Source of the DNA: TMED23 sp964643045
Lineage (GTDB): Bacteria > Pseudomonadota > Alphaproteobacteria > Rhodospirillales > UBA2165
DNA length: 52,204 nucleotides
NCBI GenBank assembly: GCA_964643045.1
Contig: CAZXSC010000007.1
Coordinates: 1 to 52,204 of the forward strand
Direction: 5' to 3'
In this document: positions 35,644 to 43,457 of the stretch, one piece after another
How the letters are laid out: each line of letters starts with the position of its first letter
Position numbering within the stretch: the first letter of the stretch is position 1
Notes under the pieces: generated by a model
Seen by the model: the letters and a program-made list of their open reading frames with translations, nothing else
What the model was told of the DNA's origin: nothing
The model's database searches: none
Made by a program: the position numbers and the translations under genes

Positions 35644-36609
35644 TCATTCTTGACCGAGAGCATCGAATAGTGCCGTGGACAAATAACGTTCAGCAAAGGA
35701 AGGCAAAATAGCAACTATCAATTTACCTGTCATTTCTGGACGTGCACCAATTTCGATTGCAGCAGCGATTGCAGCCCCAGATGAAATACCTATCGGCAAT
35801 CCTTCCTTTTTTGCTGCGCGCCGAGCTGTTGATAAGGCTGTTTCATTGCCAATTTGAATGACCTCATCAATAATATTTAAATTGACGTTATCTGGAATGA
35901 AACCCGCACCGATCCCTTGTATTTTATGCGGGCCAGGGACCCCACCAGATAATACTGGGCTGTCTTCAGGTTCTACAGCAACCATCTTGAATTCAGGTTT
36001 GCGTTCTTTTATGACCTCTGCTACCCCGGTCAGGGTCCCACCGGTGCCAACTCCCGATACAACGGCATCGACCTTTCCATTAGTATCATTCCATATTTCT
36101 TCGGCTGTTGTACTGCGATGAATATCTGGATTTGCATGATTGCTAAATTGCTGCGGCATGAATGCATCCGGGTTGTCTTTCAGGATTTTTTCCGCTCTCG
36201 TAATGGCACCAGGCATGCCTTCTGCTGCAGGTGTCAACTCAATTTTAGCTCCTAAAAGTTGAAGCATTTTTCGGCGTTCTATCGACATGCTCTCCGGCAT
36301 GGTAAGGATTAGTTGGTAGCCTTTAGCTGCAGCAACGAATGCTAGAGCGATACCGGTGTTACCAGAGGTTGGTTCAACAATAATTGAATCTGGTTTGAGT
36401 TGACCCGCTTCTTCAGCCGCAGCTATCATGGAGCTGCCGATTCGATCTTTGACTGATGCTAGTGGATTAAAAAACTCGCACTTTCCGAGTATCTCGGCTT
36501 CACAACTCCCTTCTTTCGGTAATCGTTTGAGGCGCACTAGCGGGGTGGCGCCAATAGTATCAACTATACTGTCGTAAATTTGGCCCCTAAAATTGTTTTT
36601 ACTAACCAT
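35644..36609 (-). CDS. cysK: Cysteine synthase (O-acetylserine sulfhydrylase)
   Basis: PLP enzyme making L-cysteine from O-acetylserine and sulfide. The PLP Lys is in NPLASVKDRIGSSMI (near residue 51), the substrate loop is EPTSGNTGIALA, and the phosphate-binding loop is GVGTGGTLTGV. 321 residues is normal. The start ATG has AAGGGA 6 nt upstream. It sits 26 bp after an Rrf2-family regulator gene and 7 bp before moeB, a compact sulfur-metabolism unit. Confidence 0.96.
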   Translation of the reverse strand: MVSKNNFRGQIYDSIVDTIGATPLVRLKRLPKEGSCEAEILGKCEFFNPLASVKDRIGSSMIAAAEEAGQLKPDSIIVEPTSGNTGIALAFVAAAKGYQLILTMPESMSIERRKMLQLLGAKIELTPAAEGMPGAITRAEKILKDNPDAFMPQQFSNHANPDIHRSTTAEEIWNDTNGKVDAVVSGVGTGGTLTGVAEVIKERKPEFKMVAVEPEDSPVLSGGVPGPHKIQGIGAGFIPDNVNLNIIDEVIQIGNETALSTARRAAKKEGLPIGISSGAAIAAAIEIGARPEMTGKLIVAILPSFAERYLSTALFDALGQE

Positions 36610-36635
36610 ATTTTTCCCTTTTTAATAAAAAATTC

Positions 36636-37079
36636 TTATATTGAAAAGTCCAGGTTCCGTCGCCCTTCGCTGGTGACACCGCCTTCTTGAGCTTGTTGGC
36701 AAAGTTGATCGATTGATATGTCGTATAATAGGTCCATCATTTCAGTTTCAAGTTTTTGCCAAAGAGGTCTTATTACTGTCTGCTTCAATTCAGAGCCAAA
36801 ATCATCTTCCTTGTTATCCATGTTGCCCATTAACTGTACTATTTCACCGACGGAAATACGTCGGCGTTCTCGAGCTAGGCTGTAACCGCCACGAGGGCCT
36901 CTTGTCCCCTTTAATAATTTGGCACGCACCAGTTGTTGTAAGGATTGTTCTAAATAACGTTTCGGAATACCTTGGCGTCTGGTAATCTCATGGCTCTGTA
37001 CTGGCTGGCTTCCCGCATAGTAGGCAATGTCAACCACGGCCTCTATTGCAAAAAGCATCTTTTTTGAGAGTTTTAGCAT
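36636..37079 (-). CDS. Rrf2-family transcriptional regulator lacking the IscR cluster cysteines
   Basis: Winged-helix regulator. Family sequence is clear: KMLFAIEAVVDIAYYAG, IPKRYLEQSLQQLVRAKLLKGTRGPRGGYSLAR and ISVGEIVQLM. IscR uses three Cys residues after this region to hold an Fe-S cluster; here that segment (NMDNKEDDFGSELKQT) has no Cys and the only Cys of the protein is near the C-terminus. This makes it more like CymR, a cysteine-metabolism regulator that pairs with CysK in Firmicutes, and it lies directly upstream of cysK. I chose ATG 37079, with AAGGAAA 6 nt upstream (147 residues). Confidence 0.88.
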   Translation of the reverse strand: MLKLSKKMLFAIEAVVDIAYYAGSQPVQSHEITRRQGIPKRYLEQSLQQLVRAKLLKGTRGPRGGYSLARERRRISVGEIVQLMGNMDNKEDDFGSELKQTVIRPLWQKLETEMMDLLYDISIDQLCQQAQEGGVTSEGRRNLDFSI

Positions 37080-37113
37080 TAATTTCCTTCGTTGAATGTT
37101 GTTCAACCTAAGT

Positions 37114-37572
37114 TTATTTTTCTAATCCAGTAGAGCCAAAACCACTATTTCCACGTTTGGTTTGTGTTAAAATCTCCACTTCGTTCCAATTTATATTGCA
37201 AACCGAATTAACAACCATTTGGGCAATACGCATCCCGCGTGTTATTATAAATTCAGCTTTACCAAGATTTATTAATATTACACCGATTTCACCGCGATAG
37301 TCCGCATCAATGGTACCGGGACTATTAAGCACAGTTATTCCGTTTTTTATGGCTAAGCCAGAGCGAGGCCTAATCTGGGCTTCAAAACCTTCGGGTAGGG
37401 CGATAGCAAGTCCTGTTGAAACGATTTTTCGTTCGCCTGGTGCAAGAATAACAGGGTCGTTTACGGCGGCCGACAAATCAACACCCGCTGAGAATTCTGT
37501 CTGGGTCTCTGGCAGTGCTAAGTCTATTCCAGGATCAAGACGTTGTATTAGTATTTGTACCTTATTATTCAT
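37114..37572 (-). CDS. dut: dUTP diphosphatase
   Basis: Hydrolyses dUTP to dUMP, preventing uracil incorporation and supplying thymidylate synthesis. The trimeric dUTPase motifs are present: AGVDLSAAV, RPRSGLAIKNGI, NSPGTIDADYRGE, and the C-terminal arm RGNSGFGSTG. I chose ATG 37572 (152 residues), because it overlaps the coaBC stop as ATGA, a standard translational coupling; the longer open frame to 37647 lies inside coaBC and is not conserved. Confidence 0.96.
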   Translation of the reverse strand: MNNKVQILIQRLDPGIDLALPETQTEFSAGVDLSAAVNDPVILAPGERKIVSTGLAIALPEGFEAQIRPRSGLAIKNGITVLNSPGTIDADYRGEIGVILINLGKAEFIITRGMRIAQMVVNSVCNINWNEVEILTQTKRGNSGFGSTGLEK

Positions 37573-38837
37573 TGAGAATTTTCTAAAAAATCCGCAACTT
37601 TTATTGAGAGTTTTTGACCAATGGCATCTTTTGAAAGGGTTGGCCAAGCTTCAATGCCGTCTTTTGAGATTATGTGAACGGTGTTGTTACGGGATCCAAA
37701 AGTGCCGGCATCTTGGGAAACGTCATTAGCTATAATCCAGTCGCAACCTTTTTTCAGAAGTTTAGCCTGAGCGTGAGTAATAATATCGGTTGTCTCGGCC
37801 GCGAAGCCTACAATTATCCGAGGGCGATTTTTCTTCTTTTTACTTAATTCCCACAATATATCTGGATTTTCTACTAATTTTAGAGAAGGTATAGATCCAT
37901 TTTTCTTTATTTTATTTGCCGGAGGATTCTTTATTCGCCAATCGGCAACAGCTGCTGCGCAAACAACTATATCAGCTGGTAACGCGGCCATACAGGCCGA
38001 AAGCATTTCTTCTGCCGATGTAACGTGCATCACAGTAATCCCTTTCGGGTCTGGCAGTTGGGTAGGGCCAGAAACTAGTATTGTTTCTGCACCTTGATTC
38101 GCGAGCGCAATAGCGATGGCGTGTCCCTGTTGTCCCGATGAATGATTTGTTAAATAACGAACGGGATCAATTGCTTCATAAGTTGGTCCGCTTGTCACAA
38201 TGGCTTTACGTCCAGCCAATTTTCCAGGTTCTCTTTTGTTGTTTGGAAAATTTAATGGTGGATTTTGACCTTTTTCAATTATGTTATTTACTTTTTCAGC
38301 AATAAATAAGGGTTCTGACATTCGCCCAAAACCAAATTCACCACAGACCATTTCTCCCTGGTCCGGACCTACAAGCTGTATACCGCGCTCCTTTAATTTG
38401 GCTATATTTTCTTTAGTGGAAGGGTGTTCCCACATGTGTACATTCATTGCAGGCGCGACGACGACAGATTTATTTGTTGCGATTAGAGTGGTTGTTGCTA
38501 AATCATCCGCAATACCGGTTCGCATTTTAGCTAGAATATTAGCGGTGGCAGGAGCAACTAAAACCAAATCAGCGTCTCTCGAGAGTTCAATATGCCCCAT
38601 TTCGTTTTCTTTGGTGAGTGAAAATAAATCTTGATAGACCTTGTCACCAGTTAGGGTTTCTAGTGAAAGAGGTGTCACAAATCGCTCACCTGAGGCTGTT
38701 AAGATGCACCGCACTTTTAGATTGTGTCGTTGCAGTTTTCGAATAAGCTCAAGGCTTTTGTAGGCAGCAATACCCCCGGATATTATCAGTAAAATTCTTT
38801 TTCCACTATCCATTTGGGGAACCTTTAAATTTACCAT
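37569..38837 (-). CDS. coaBC: Bifunctional phosphopantothenoylcysteine decarboxylase / phosphopantothenate-cysteine ligase
   Basis: Two consecutive coenzyme A biosynthesis steps. The N-terminal CoaC flavoprotein half begins RILLIISGGIAAYKS and carries the PAMNVHMWEHPST motif; the CoaB half shows GRKAIVTSGPTYEAIDPVRYLTNHSSG and the distal KIKKNGSIPSLKLVENPDIL. 422 residues is normal for the fusion. An internal ATG at 38813, with AAAGG upstream, is a possible alternative start that shortens it by 8 residues. It overlaps dut by 4 bases. Confidence 0.96.
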   Translation of the reverse strand: MVNLKVPQMDSGKRILLIISGGIAAYKSLELIRKLQRHNLKVRCILTASGERFVTPLSLETLTGDKVYQDLFSLTKENEMGHIELSRDADLVLVAPATANILAKMRTGIADDLATTTLIATNKSVVVAPAMNVHMWEHPSTKENIAKLKERGIQLVGPDQGEMVCGEFGFGRMSEPLFIAEKVNNIIEKGQNPPLNFPNNKREPGKLAGRKAIVTSGPTYEAIDPVRYLTNHSSGQQGHAIAIALANQGAETILVSGPTQLPDPKGITVMHVTSAEEMLSACMAALPADIVVCAAAVADWRIKNPPANKIKKNGSIPSLKLVENPDILWELSKKKKNRPRIIVGFAAETTDIITHAQAKLLKKGCDWIIANDVSQDAGTFGSRNNTVHIISKDGIEAWPTLSKDAIGQKLSIKVADFLENSQ

Positions 38838-38895
38838 TTATAAGTGTAAATATTGATTATTAGATAACTGCCAGTCGATGGTTTGGCAAGCAATT

Positions 38896-38912
38896 TACAA
38901 TAGTTAATTGTA
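38896..38912. repeat. 6-bp inverted repeat in the coaBC upstream region
   Basis: TACAAT and ATTGTA are separated by AGTTA, in the 107-bp gap between ubiB and coaBC. It could be an operator or hairpin for coaBC. I see no supporting promoter pair that is convincing. Confidence 0.3.
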
Positions 38913-38944
38913 GTTATGAGTGTTTGAAGATTGAAAACGGAAAA

Positions 38945-40483
38945 TTAATTTGTAAGCCATAAACCAATTAAAAATAGTGCAACCAGTATATAAATGACGC
39001 TTGATGGGACTTTACTCTTATTTTGACTGGAAGCGATGTCGTGCATATTATTCGTATCTAGTTTTAAACCATCTTTTGCAAGGGTAGCAGTATTCTTTTC
39101 TATATTTGCCATGGTGACTGGTAGACTTTGTAAAGTATTTGCTATTTCGCTGATCGTATTAGTAACGATAGTTTCAGCCCCTAAATTATTGTCAATCCAA
39201 TTTTTGATTAGTGGCTGTGCGAGAAGCCACATGTTAGCCTCTGGGCTGAGTGTTCGGCCAACACCTTCAGCGGTTAGCATAGTTTTTTGCAACAAAAGGA
39301 GTTGCGGTTGAGTCTCCATACTGAAAGTTTCCGTTATTTGAAATAAATGAGCAAGCAATCGTGCGATGGAAATCTCATTTTGTGGTTTATCAAGAATAGG
39401 CTCGGCTATTGATCGACAGGCTTGGGTAAATGCAAGCACCGATTTTTCAGCGGGGACGTATCCTGCCGCAAAATGTAATTTTGCAACTTTAGAATAATCT
39501 CGATTAAGAAAACCAATCAGCATTTCAGCAAGATACTGCCTTGTTGCTATGTCCAGACGGCCCATAATCCCAAAATCAACGGCAATGATTTCGCCATTCT
39601 TGCCCACGAATAGATTTCCTGGGTGTTGGTCAGCATGAAAAAAACCGTCCCGGAATACTTGCTTAAATAACGCTGAGGCCGCGCGGGTCAGTATTTCATT
39701 GGGATCATGGCCGGCTTGAGTGATGGCATCAAGCTGATCAATTGCAATACCACTGATCCTTTCTGTGGTTAGAACTCGTCTAGAAGTGCGCTGCCAGTCA
39801 ACTTGTGGAACACAAAAATATTGATCCTCTGCAAAATTCTCAGCTAGCTCTTGTGCCGCCGCAGCTTCGAGACGCAAATCCATTTCAAGTCGGGTGGTTT
39901 CCTCGAATGTTTTAACAATTTCGACGGGTTTTAGACGCCGTAACTCGGGGAGTAATCTTTCGAGGATCCGTGCAAGCCAATGAAAGAGCGTTAGGTCCTC
40001 TGCAAAGGCTTTCTCAATATTTGGCCGAAGTACTTTAACAGCCACCTTCTCGCCATCTGTTGTGACAGCAAAATGGACTTGTGCAATCGAAGCAGCAGCG
40101 ATTGGTTTCCACGTAAAATTGGTAAAACATTCTTCTATTTTTTTTTCTAATTCTTTTTCAATAATGTTACGGACTTCTATCTCACTGAATGGAGGTAGAT
40201 CATCACGCAAAACCGAGAGGTCTTTCGCAATTTTTTCACCTAGTAAATCTGAGCGGGTTGAAAGGGCTTGGCCAAACTTAATAAAAGTTGGTCCAAGTTC
40301 TTGCAATGTCTTTGCCCAACGCAGCCCTGGTTCGGCTTTATTCTTAGGTTTGACGACCATTTGAACAGCTTTTAATGCGCCATATGGAATACCCTTATTT
40401 TTCAGAATCAAAAGTAGGTCATTACGTGCGAGAGTGCGGACAATTGAAAGAAGATGAAATATATTTTTTAAGGTTAGTAACAT
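38945..40483 (-). CDS. ubiB: Ubiquinone biosynthesis ATPase-like protein kinase UbiB
   Basis: Atypical protein-kinase-like membrane-associated ATPase needed for ubiquinone synthesis. The family KxGQ motif is in FIKFGQALSTRSDLL, the Ala-rich loop in PIAAASIAQVHFA, the catalytic DQHPGNLFV segment and the metal-binding AVDFGIMGRLD. A hydrophobic C-terminal segment (about residues 492-510) is the membrane anchor. 512 residues is normal. It lies 19 bp after ubiE on the same strand, a conserved pair. Confidence 0.95.
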   Translation of the reverse strand: MLLTLKNIFHLLSIVRTLARNDLLLILKNKGIPYGALKAVQMVVKPKNKAEPGLRWAKTLQELGPTFIKFGQALSTRSDLLGEKIAKDLSVLRDDLPPFSEIEVRNIIEKELEKKIEECFTNFTWKPIAAASIAQVHFAVTTDGEKVAVKVLRPNIEKAFAEDLTLFHWLARILERLLPELRRLKPVEIVKTFEETTRLEMDLRLEAAAAQELAENFAEDQYFCVPQVDWQRTSRRVLTTERISGIAIDQLDAITQAGHDPNEILTRAASALFKQVFRDGFFHADQHPGNLFVGKNGEIIAVDFGIMGRLDIATRQYLAEMLIGFLNRDYSKVAKLHFAAGYVPAEKSVLAFTQACRSIAEPILDKPQNEISIARLLAHLFQITETFSMETQPQLLLLQKTMLTAEGVGRTLSPEANMWLLAQPLIKNWIDNNLGAETIVTNTISEIANTLQSLPVTMANIEKNTATLAKDGLKLDTNNMHDIASSQNKSKVPSSVIYILVALFLIGLWLTN

Positions 40484-40502
40484 AATTTGGCTACGACACT
40501 GC

Positions 40503-41279
40503 TCATATTTTCCATGCTGAGTGTATTGCTACGATCCCATGCGACAAGTTTTGATATGTTGCTTTTTCAAACCCTGATTCTTTTATGAGGTTTAAAAAAT
40601 CATCCTGTTGTGGAAAACGACGGATGCTTTCAGCTAAGTATTGATAAGAATCTTTATCTTTTGCGATGATTTGTCCCATTAAAGGCAAGACATTAAAGGA
40701 ATACATATCATAAAGTCGTGATAGATTCGGCAATATTATATGGCTAAATTCAAGGCACAAAAATCTGCCACCAGGCCTAAGTAAGCGATATGCTTCTTTA
40801 AGAGCAAAATCAAGGCGAGCTACGTTTCGTAAACAAAAGGCGGTAATGTATGTGTCAAACAATGAATCTTTAAATGGTAAATTTTCTGCATCACTGTTAA
40901 TCCATTCAATTTGCCTTACAATTCCTTGGTTTAGTGCCCGATCTTGTCCAATAGCCAGCATTTCCTCATTAATATCGACGACGACAACATTCCTGCCACC
41001 CCTTTTAATGAATTTAAATGCGATATCACCTGTTCCGCCTCCAATATCCAGTAGCCGCATGTCTTTATGAGGATTGAGGCGTTCTATTAAATTGGTTTTC
41101 CATAAGCGATGAATACCAAAACTCATTATGTCGTTCATAAGGTCGTAATTAGGTGCCACATTATTGAAAACATTACGTACTAATGCGGATTTTTCGGAAT
41201 ATTTAACATTTCTGAATCCGAAATGAGTTGTATTGCTATTTTGACCTGTATTACTGTGTTTTGGCATGCAACGGAACAT
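40503..41279 (-). CDS. ubiE: Ubiquinone/menaquinone C-methyltransferase
   Basis: SAM-dependent methyltransferase of quinone biosynthesis. VRNVFNNVAPNYDLMNDIMSFGIHRLWK and the SAM loop LLDIGGGTGDIAFKF identify UbiE; the distal FDTYITAFCLRNVARLD and LCLEFSHI are also family motifs. 258 residues. The start could be ATG 41279 or 41267; neither has a good ribosome-binding site. It is divergent from mutM with only 64 bp between, so promoters must overlap or be very close. Confidence 0.95.
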   Translation of the reverse strand: MFRCMPKHSNTGQNSNTTHFGFRNVKYSEKSALVRNVFNNVAPNYDLMNDIMSFGIHRLWKTNLIERLNPHKDMRLLDIGGGTGDIAFKFIKRGGRNVVVVDINEEMLAIGQDRALNQGIVRQIEWINSDAENLPFKDSLFDTYITAFCLRNVARLDFALKEAYRLLRPGGRFLCLEFSHIILPNLSRLYDMYSFNVLPLMGQIIAKDKDSYQYLAESIRRFPQQDDFLNLIKESGFEKATYQNLSHGIVAIHSAWKI

Positions 41280-41302
41280 AGCGGAACTAATTCAACTAGG
41301 CT

Positions 41303-41319
41303 ATGTTATTTTATGTTAT
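41303..41319. repeat. Heptamer direct repeat phased by 10 bp in the ubiE-mutM divergent spacer
   Basis: ATGTTAT occurs at 41303-41309 and 41313-41319, one helical turn apart, inside the 64-bp divergent region. It overlaps a possible -10 (TATGAT at 41317) for mutM. It may be an operator, or chance in AT-rich DNA. Confidence 0.3.
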
Positions 41320-41343
41320 GATAGCAAAAGATATAAGTGAGAT

Positions 41344-42171
41344 ATGCCCGAACTACCTGAAGTAGAAACTGTTCGTCGAGGTCTCCGGCCTATTCTTGAA
41401 GGCCAAAAGATAAGGTCACTTATTCTCCGCCGCCAAGATCTCCGTATACCGTTCCCAAGAAATATAAAGAAAATAGCAACTGACAGAAATATTATCCGTT
41501 TAGAACGTCGTGCTAAGTATCTTCTAATGTGTTTGGAAAATGATCATATCATTATTATTCATCTAGGTATGTCCGGTCACATGAAAATTTTAAAAAATAA
41601 TATCCCTAAACCAGGTAAACATGATCACGTTGATTTTTGCTTAGCAAACGGTAATGTTGTCAGATTTAACGATCCGAGGCGATTTGGTTTAATCTCACTT
41701 TCCACAAAGGATGGTCTCGAGACGCATAAACTCATAAAAAATATTGGCCCTGATCCGTTAGGAAATAAATTTAATCATTTTATTTTGGCTGAGGCCTTTG
41801 CTAATCGCAAAATTTCCATAAAGGCAGCTTTGCTTAATCAAAAGATTGTTGGTGGATTGGGAAATATTTATGCTAATGAAAGTTTGTTTAGATCTGGTAT
41901 ATCACCAATGCGGTTAGCAAATTCATTGAACTTGGTAGAAGCACAGAAATTAACCGATGCAATCCGTAATGTTTTAAGGGAAGCAATTAAAGCTGGAGGG
42001 TCATCTCTTAATGACCATATGCAGCCCAATGGCAAACTGGGTTATTTCCAGAACAAATTTAAAGTTTATGGGAAAAAAAATACACTTTGCCCCGGATGTT
42101 CGGATAGAATAATAAATAAGATAATTCAGTCGGGACGTTCAACTTTTTATTGTCCTTTGTGCCAGGTTTGA
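41344..42171 (+). CDS. mutM: Formamidopyrimidine-DNA glycosylase (Fpg)
   Basis: Base-excision repair glycosylase/lyase removing 8-oxoguanine. The N-terminal catalytic PELPEVETVRRGL is intact, the helix-two-turn-helix region IVGGLGNIYANESLFRSGI is present, and the C-terminal zinc finger reads CPGC...YCPLC (residues about 248-272). 275 residues is normal. It shares its upstream region with divergent ubiE. Confidence 0.97.
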   Translation: MPELPEVETVRRGLRPILEGQKIRSLILRRQDLRIPFPRNIKKIATDRNIIRLERRAKYLLMCLENDHIIIIHLGMSGHMKILKNNIPKPGKHDHVDFCLANGNVVRFNDPRRFGLISLSTKDGLETHKLIKNIGPDPLGNKFNHFILAEAFANRKISIKAALLNQKIVGGLGNIYANESLFRSGISPMRLANSLNLVEAQKLTDAIRNVLREAIKAGGSSLNDHMQPNGKLGYFQNKFKVYGKKNTLCPGCSDRIINKIIQSGRSTFYCPLCQV

Positions 42172-42192
42172 ATCAACAGAGGTTTAGTGTTT

Positions 42193-42558
42193 ATGAAGTT
42201 TTTTGGTCCGATAATTGCCATAATGTATATAATTCTTGCGCCAGTAAATTTATATGCCTCTCCGAAATTTATACCTGGAATCAATGGATTACCGTTGATT
42301 AACGGATTCGCGCTGATACCTGAAACGCAAGTTGTTTTTAACACGTCGAGTGGTCGGATTATAGAAGTGTCTGCTGTTGGTAGATTAACTCCGGCTAAAA
42401 TTTTTTCTTTTTATAAAGCAACTCTTCCTCAGTTAGGTTGGACACAAATTTCAAATAATAAATTTTTGCGAGAAAAGGATTTGTTAAAAGTTAAGGTTGT
42501 TAATAATCGAAAGGGGCAATTTGTTGTCCGTTTCTCGGTTATAACCAATTCTGATTAA
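42193..42558 (+). CDS. Small exported protein of unknown function
   Basis: A 121-residue protein with a clear N-terminal signal peptide (hydrophobic residues about 3-20, likely cleavage after LYA-S). The mature part contains GRIIEVSAVGRLTPAKIFSFYKATLPQLGW, reminiscent of small domains in which a peptide is compared to a polymer or lipid, and appears conserved next to mutM in related alphaproteobacteria, but I cannot assign a family name. I chose ATG 42193; a GTG two codons earlier (42187) is possible. It lies 21 bp after mutM, so it is probably cotranscribed. Confidence 0.75.
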   Translation: MKFFGPIIAIMYIILAPVNLYASPKFIPGINGLPLINGFALIPETQVVFNTSSGRIIEVSAVGRLTPAKIFSFYKATLPQLGWTQISNNKFLREKDLLKVKVVNNRKGQFVVRFSVITNSD

Positions 42559-42608
42559 TTTTATGGGGTAATAGGATGTGTTTGGTCCAGTTTCCTTTTA
42601 ACAAAAGC

Positions 42609-42637
42609 TTGACGCTCGAGGTGCCTCAATATATAAC
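42609..42637 (+). promoter_or_regulatory. Sigma-70-type promoter of rpsT
   Basis: TTGACG (42609-42614) and TATAAC (42632-42637) are separated by 17 bp, and the rpsT ATG lies about 64 bp downstream. Confidence 0.65.
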
Positions 42638-42700
42638 CCCGGCCTTCGTAAGTAGTTATCGAACTAAGAATAATTTAGTTAAAGCTCCAAAGAGTATTTT

Positions 42701-42967
42701 ATGGCTAATATCAAATCAGCAAAAAAGCGTATAGCTCAAACCCAACGCCAAACGGAAGTAAACCGCAATCGCCGCAGTGATATGCGAACCCACGTTAAGA
42801 TAGTTGAAAAAGCTATTAGCGGCGGAGATGCTGTGGCTGCGCAAGCCGCTTTTAAGGAAATGGAGCCTAGATTAATGCGTTCGGCTCAAAAAGGTATTCT
42901 ACATGTAAATACGGCTACGCGTAAATTATCAAGGCTGGCGAAGAAAATTAAGAGTATTAATTCCTAG
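42701..42967 (+). CDS. rpsT: 30S ribosomal protein S20
   Basis: Small basic 16S rRNA-binding protein of the 30S subunit. MANIKSAKKRIAQTQRQTEVNRNRRSDMRT is the S20 signature, and 88 residues is normal. It has its own promoter and lies upstream of dnaA, a common alphaproteobacterial arrangement. Confidence 0.97.
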   Translation: MANIKSAKKRIAQTQRQTEVNRNRRSDMRTHVKIVEKAISGGDAVAAQAAFKEMEPRLMRSAQKGILHVNTATRKLSRLAKKIKSINS

Positions 42968-43457
42968 ATTAAACAGAAAAAAGTTTTTGATATTATTTAT
43001 TTTAGCCTATTTAAAGTAATTACAGCTTTCTGACCTCGAGTCTCTGGATTCTAAAGTTCTTTTCCTGTCAAGAAAATTATTTTCATTTATTTTCAACGTT
43101 CCCCTTTCGGACCTATTGAATCAAGAATTGATGTTAGGTACATTCCACTGTATTAAAATAGCAAACGGTAATTGTTTGAGAGGCGTTGTGAACGTAATTT
43201 GGTGAGAGATAATAATTGCCGTAGAAACTTTAAAAAGAAAAAAGTCTTTTTAGCTATGGTAGGATAATTTAAGAGCAATTGGGGATACCAGGTTGTTCTA
43301 TCGAGGGAGGAAATGTTTTTCTTATGTTTTCCTCTGAAGTTTGAATTTGCAATACTAATTTGGAATTTTGTTTCAAGTCTTGGTGATTTAGAAAAGATAT
43401 GCAGTAGGTTCTTTTCATTAGCTGGATATTAGTATTGGTTTTAGGCTGGCAAATTAA
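42968..43457. other. 490-bp non-coding region upstream of dnaA
   Basis: This is the longest non-coding stretch in the window. I found no sequence within one mismatch of the DnaA box TTATNCACA in it, no tRNA, and no small gene. It contains a possible dnaA promoter (43186-43213) and a GAGGAAA/TTTCCTC stem (near 43305-43333). It is therefore not obviously oriC. Confidence 0.5.
43186..43213 (+). promoter_or_regulatory. Candidate dnaA promoter
   Basis: TTGTGA (43186-43191) and GATAAT (43208-43213) are 16 bp apart, matching 4 and 5 of 6 consensus bases. If used, the dnaA mRNA would have a leader of about 240 nt. Confidence 0.35.

Noticed and set aside
43231..43252. TAAAAAG/CTTTTTA inverted repeat upstream of dnaA
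   Set aside because: Almost pure A/T runs pair easily by chance in this AT-rich gap; no further support.
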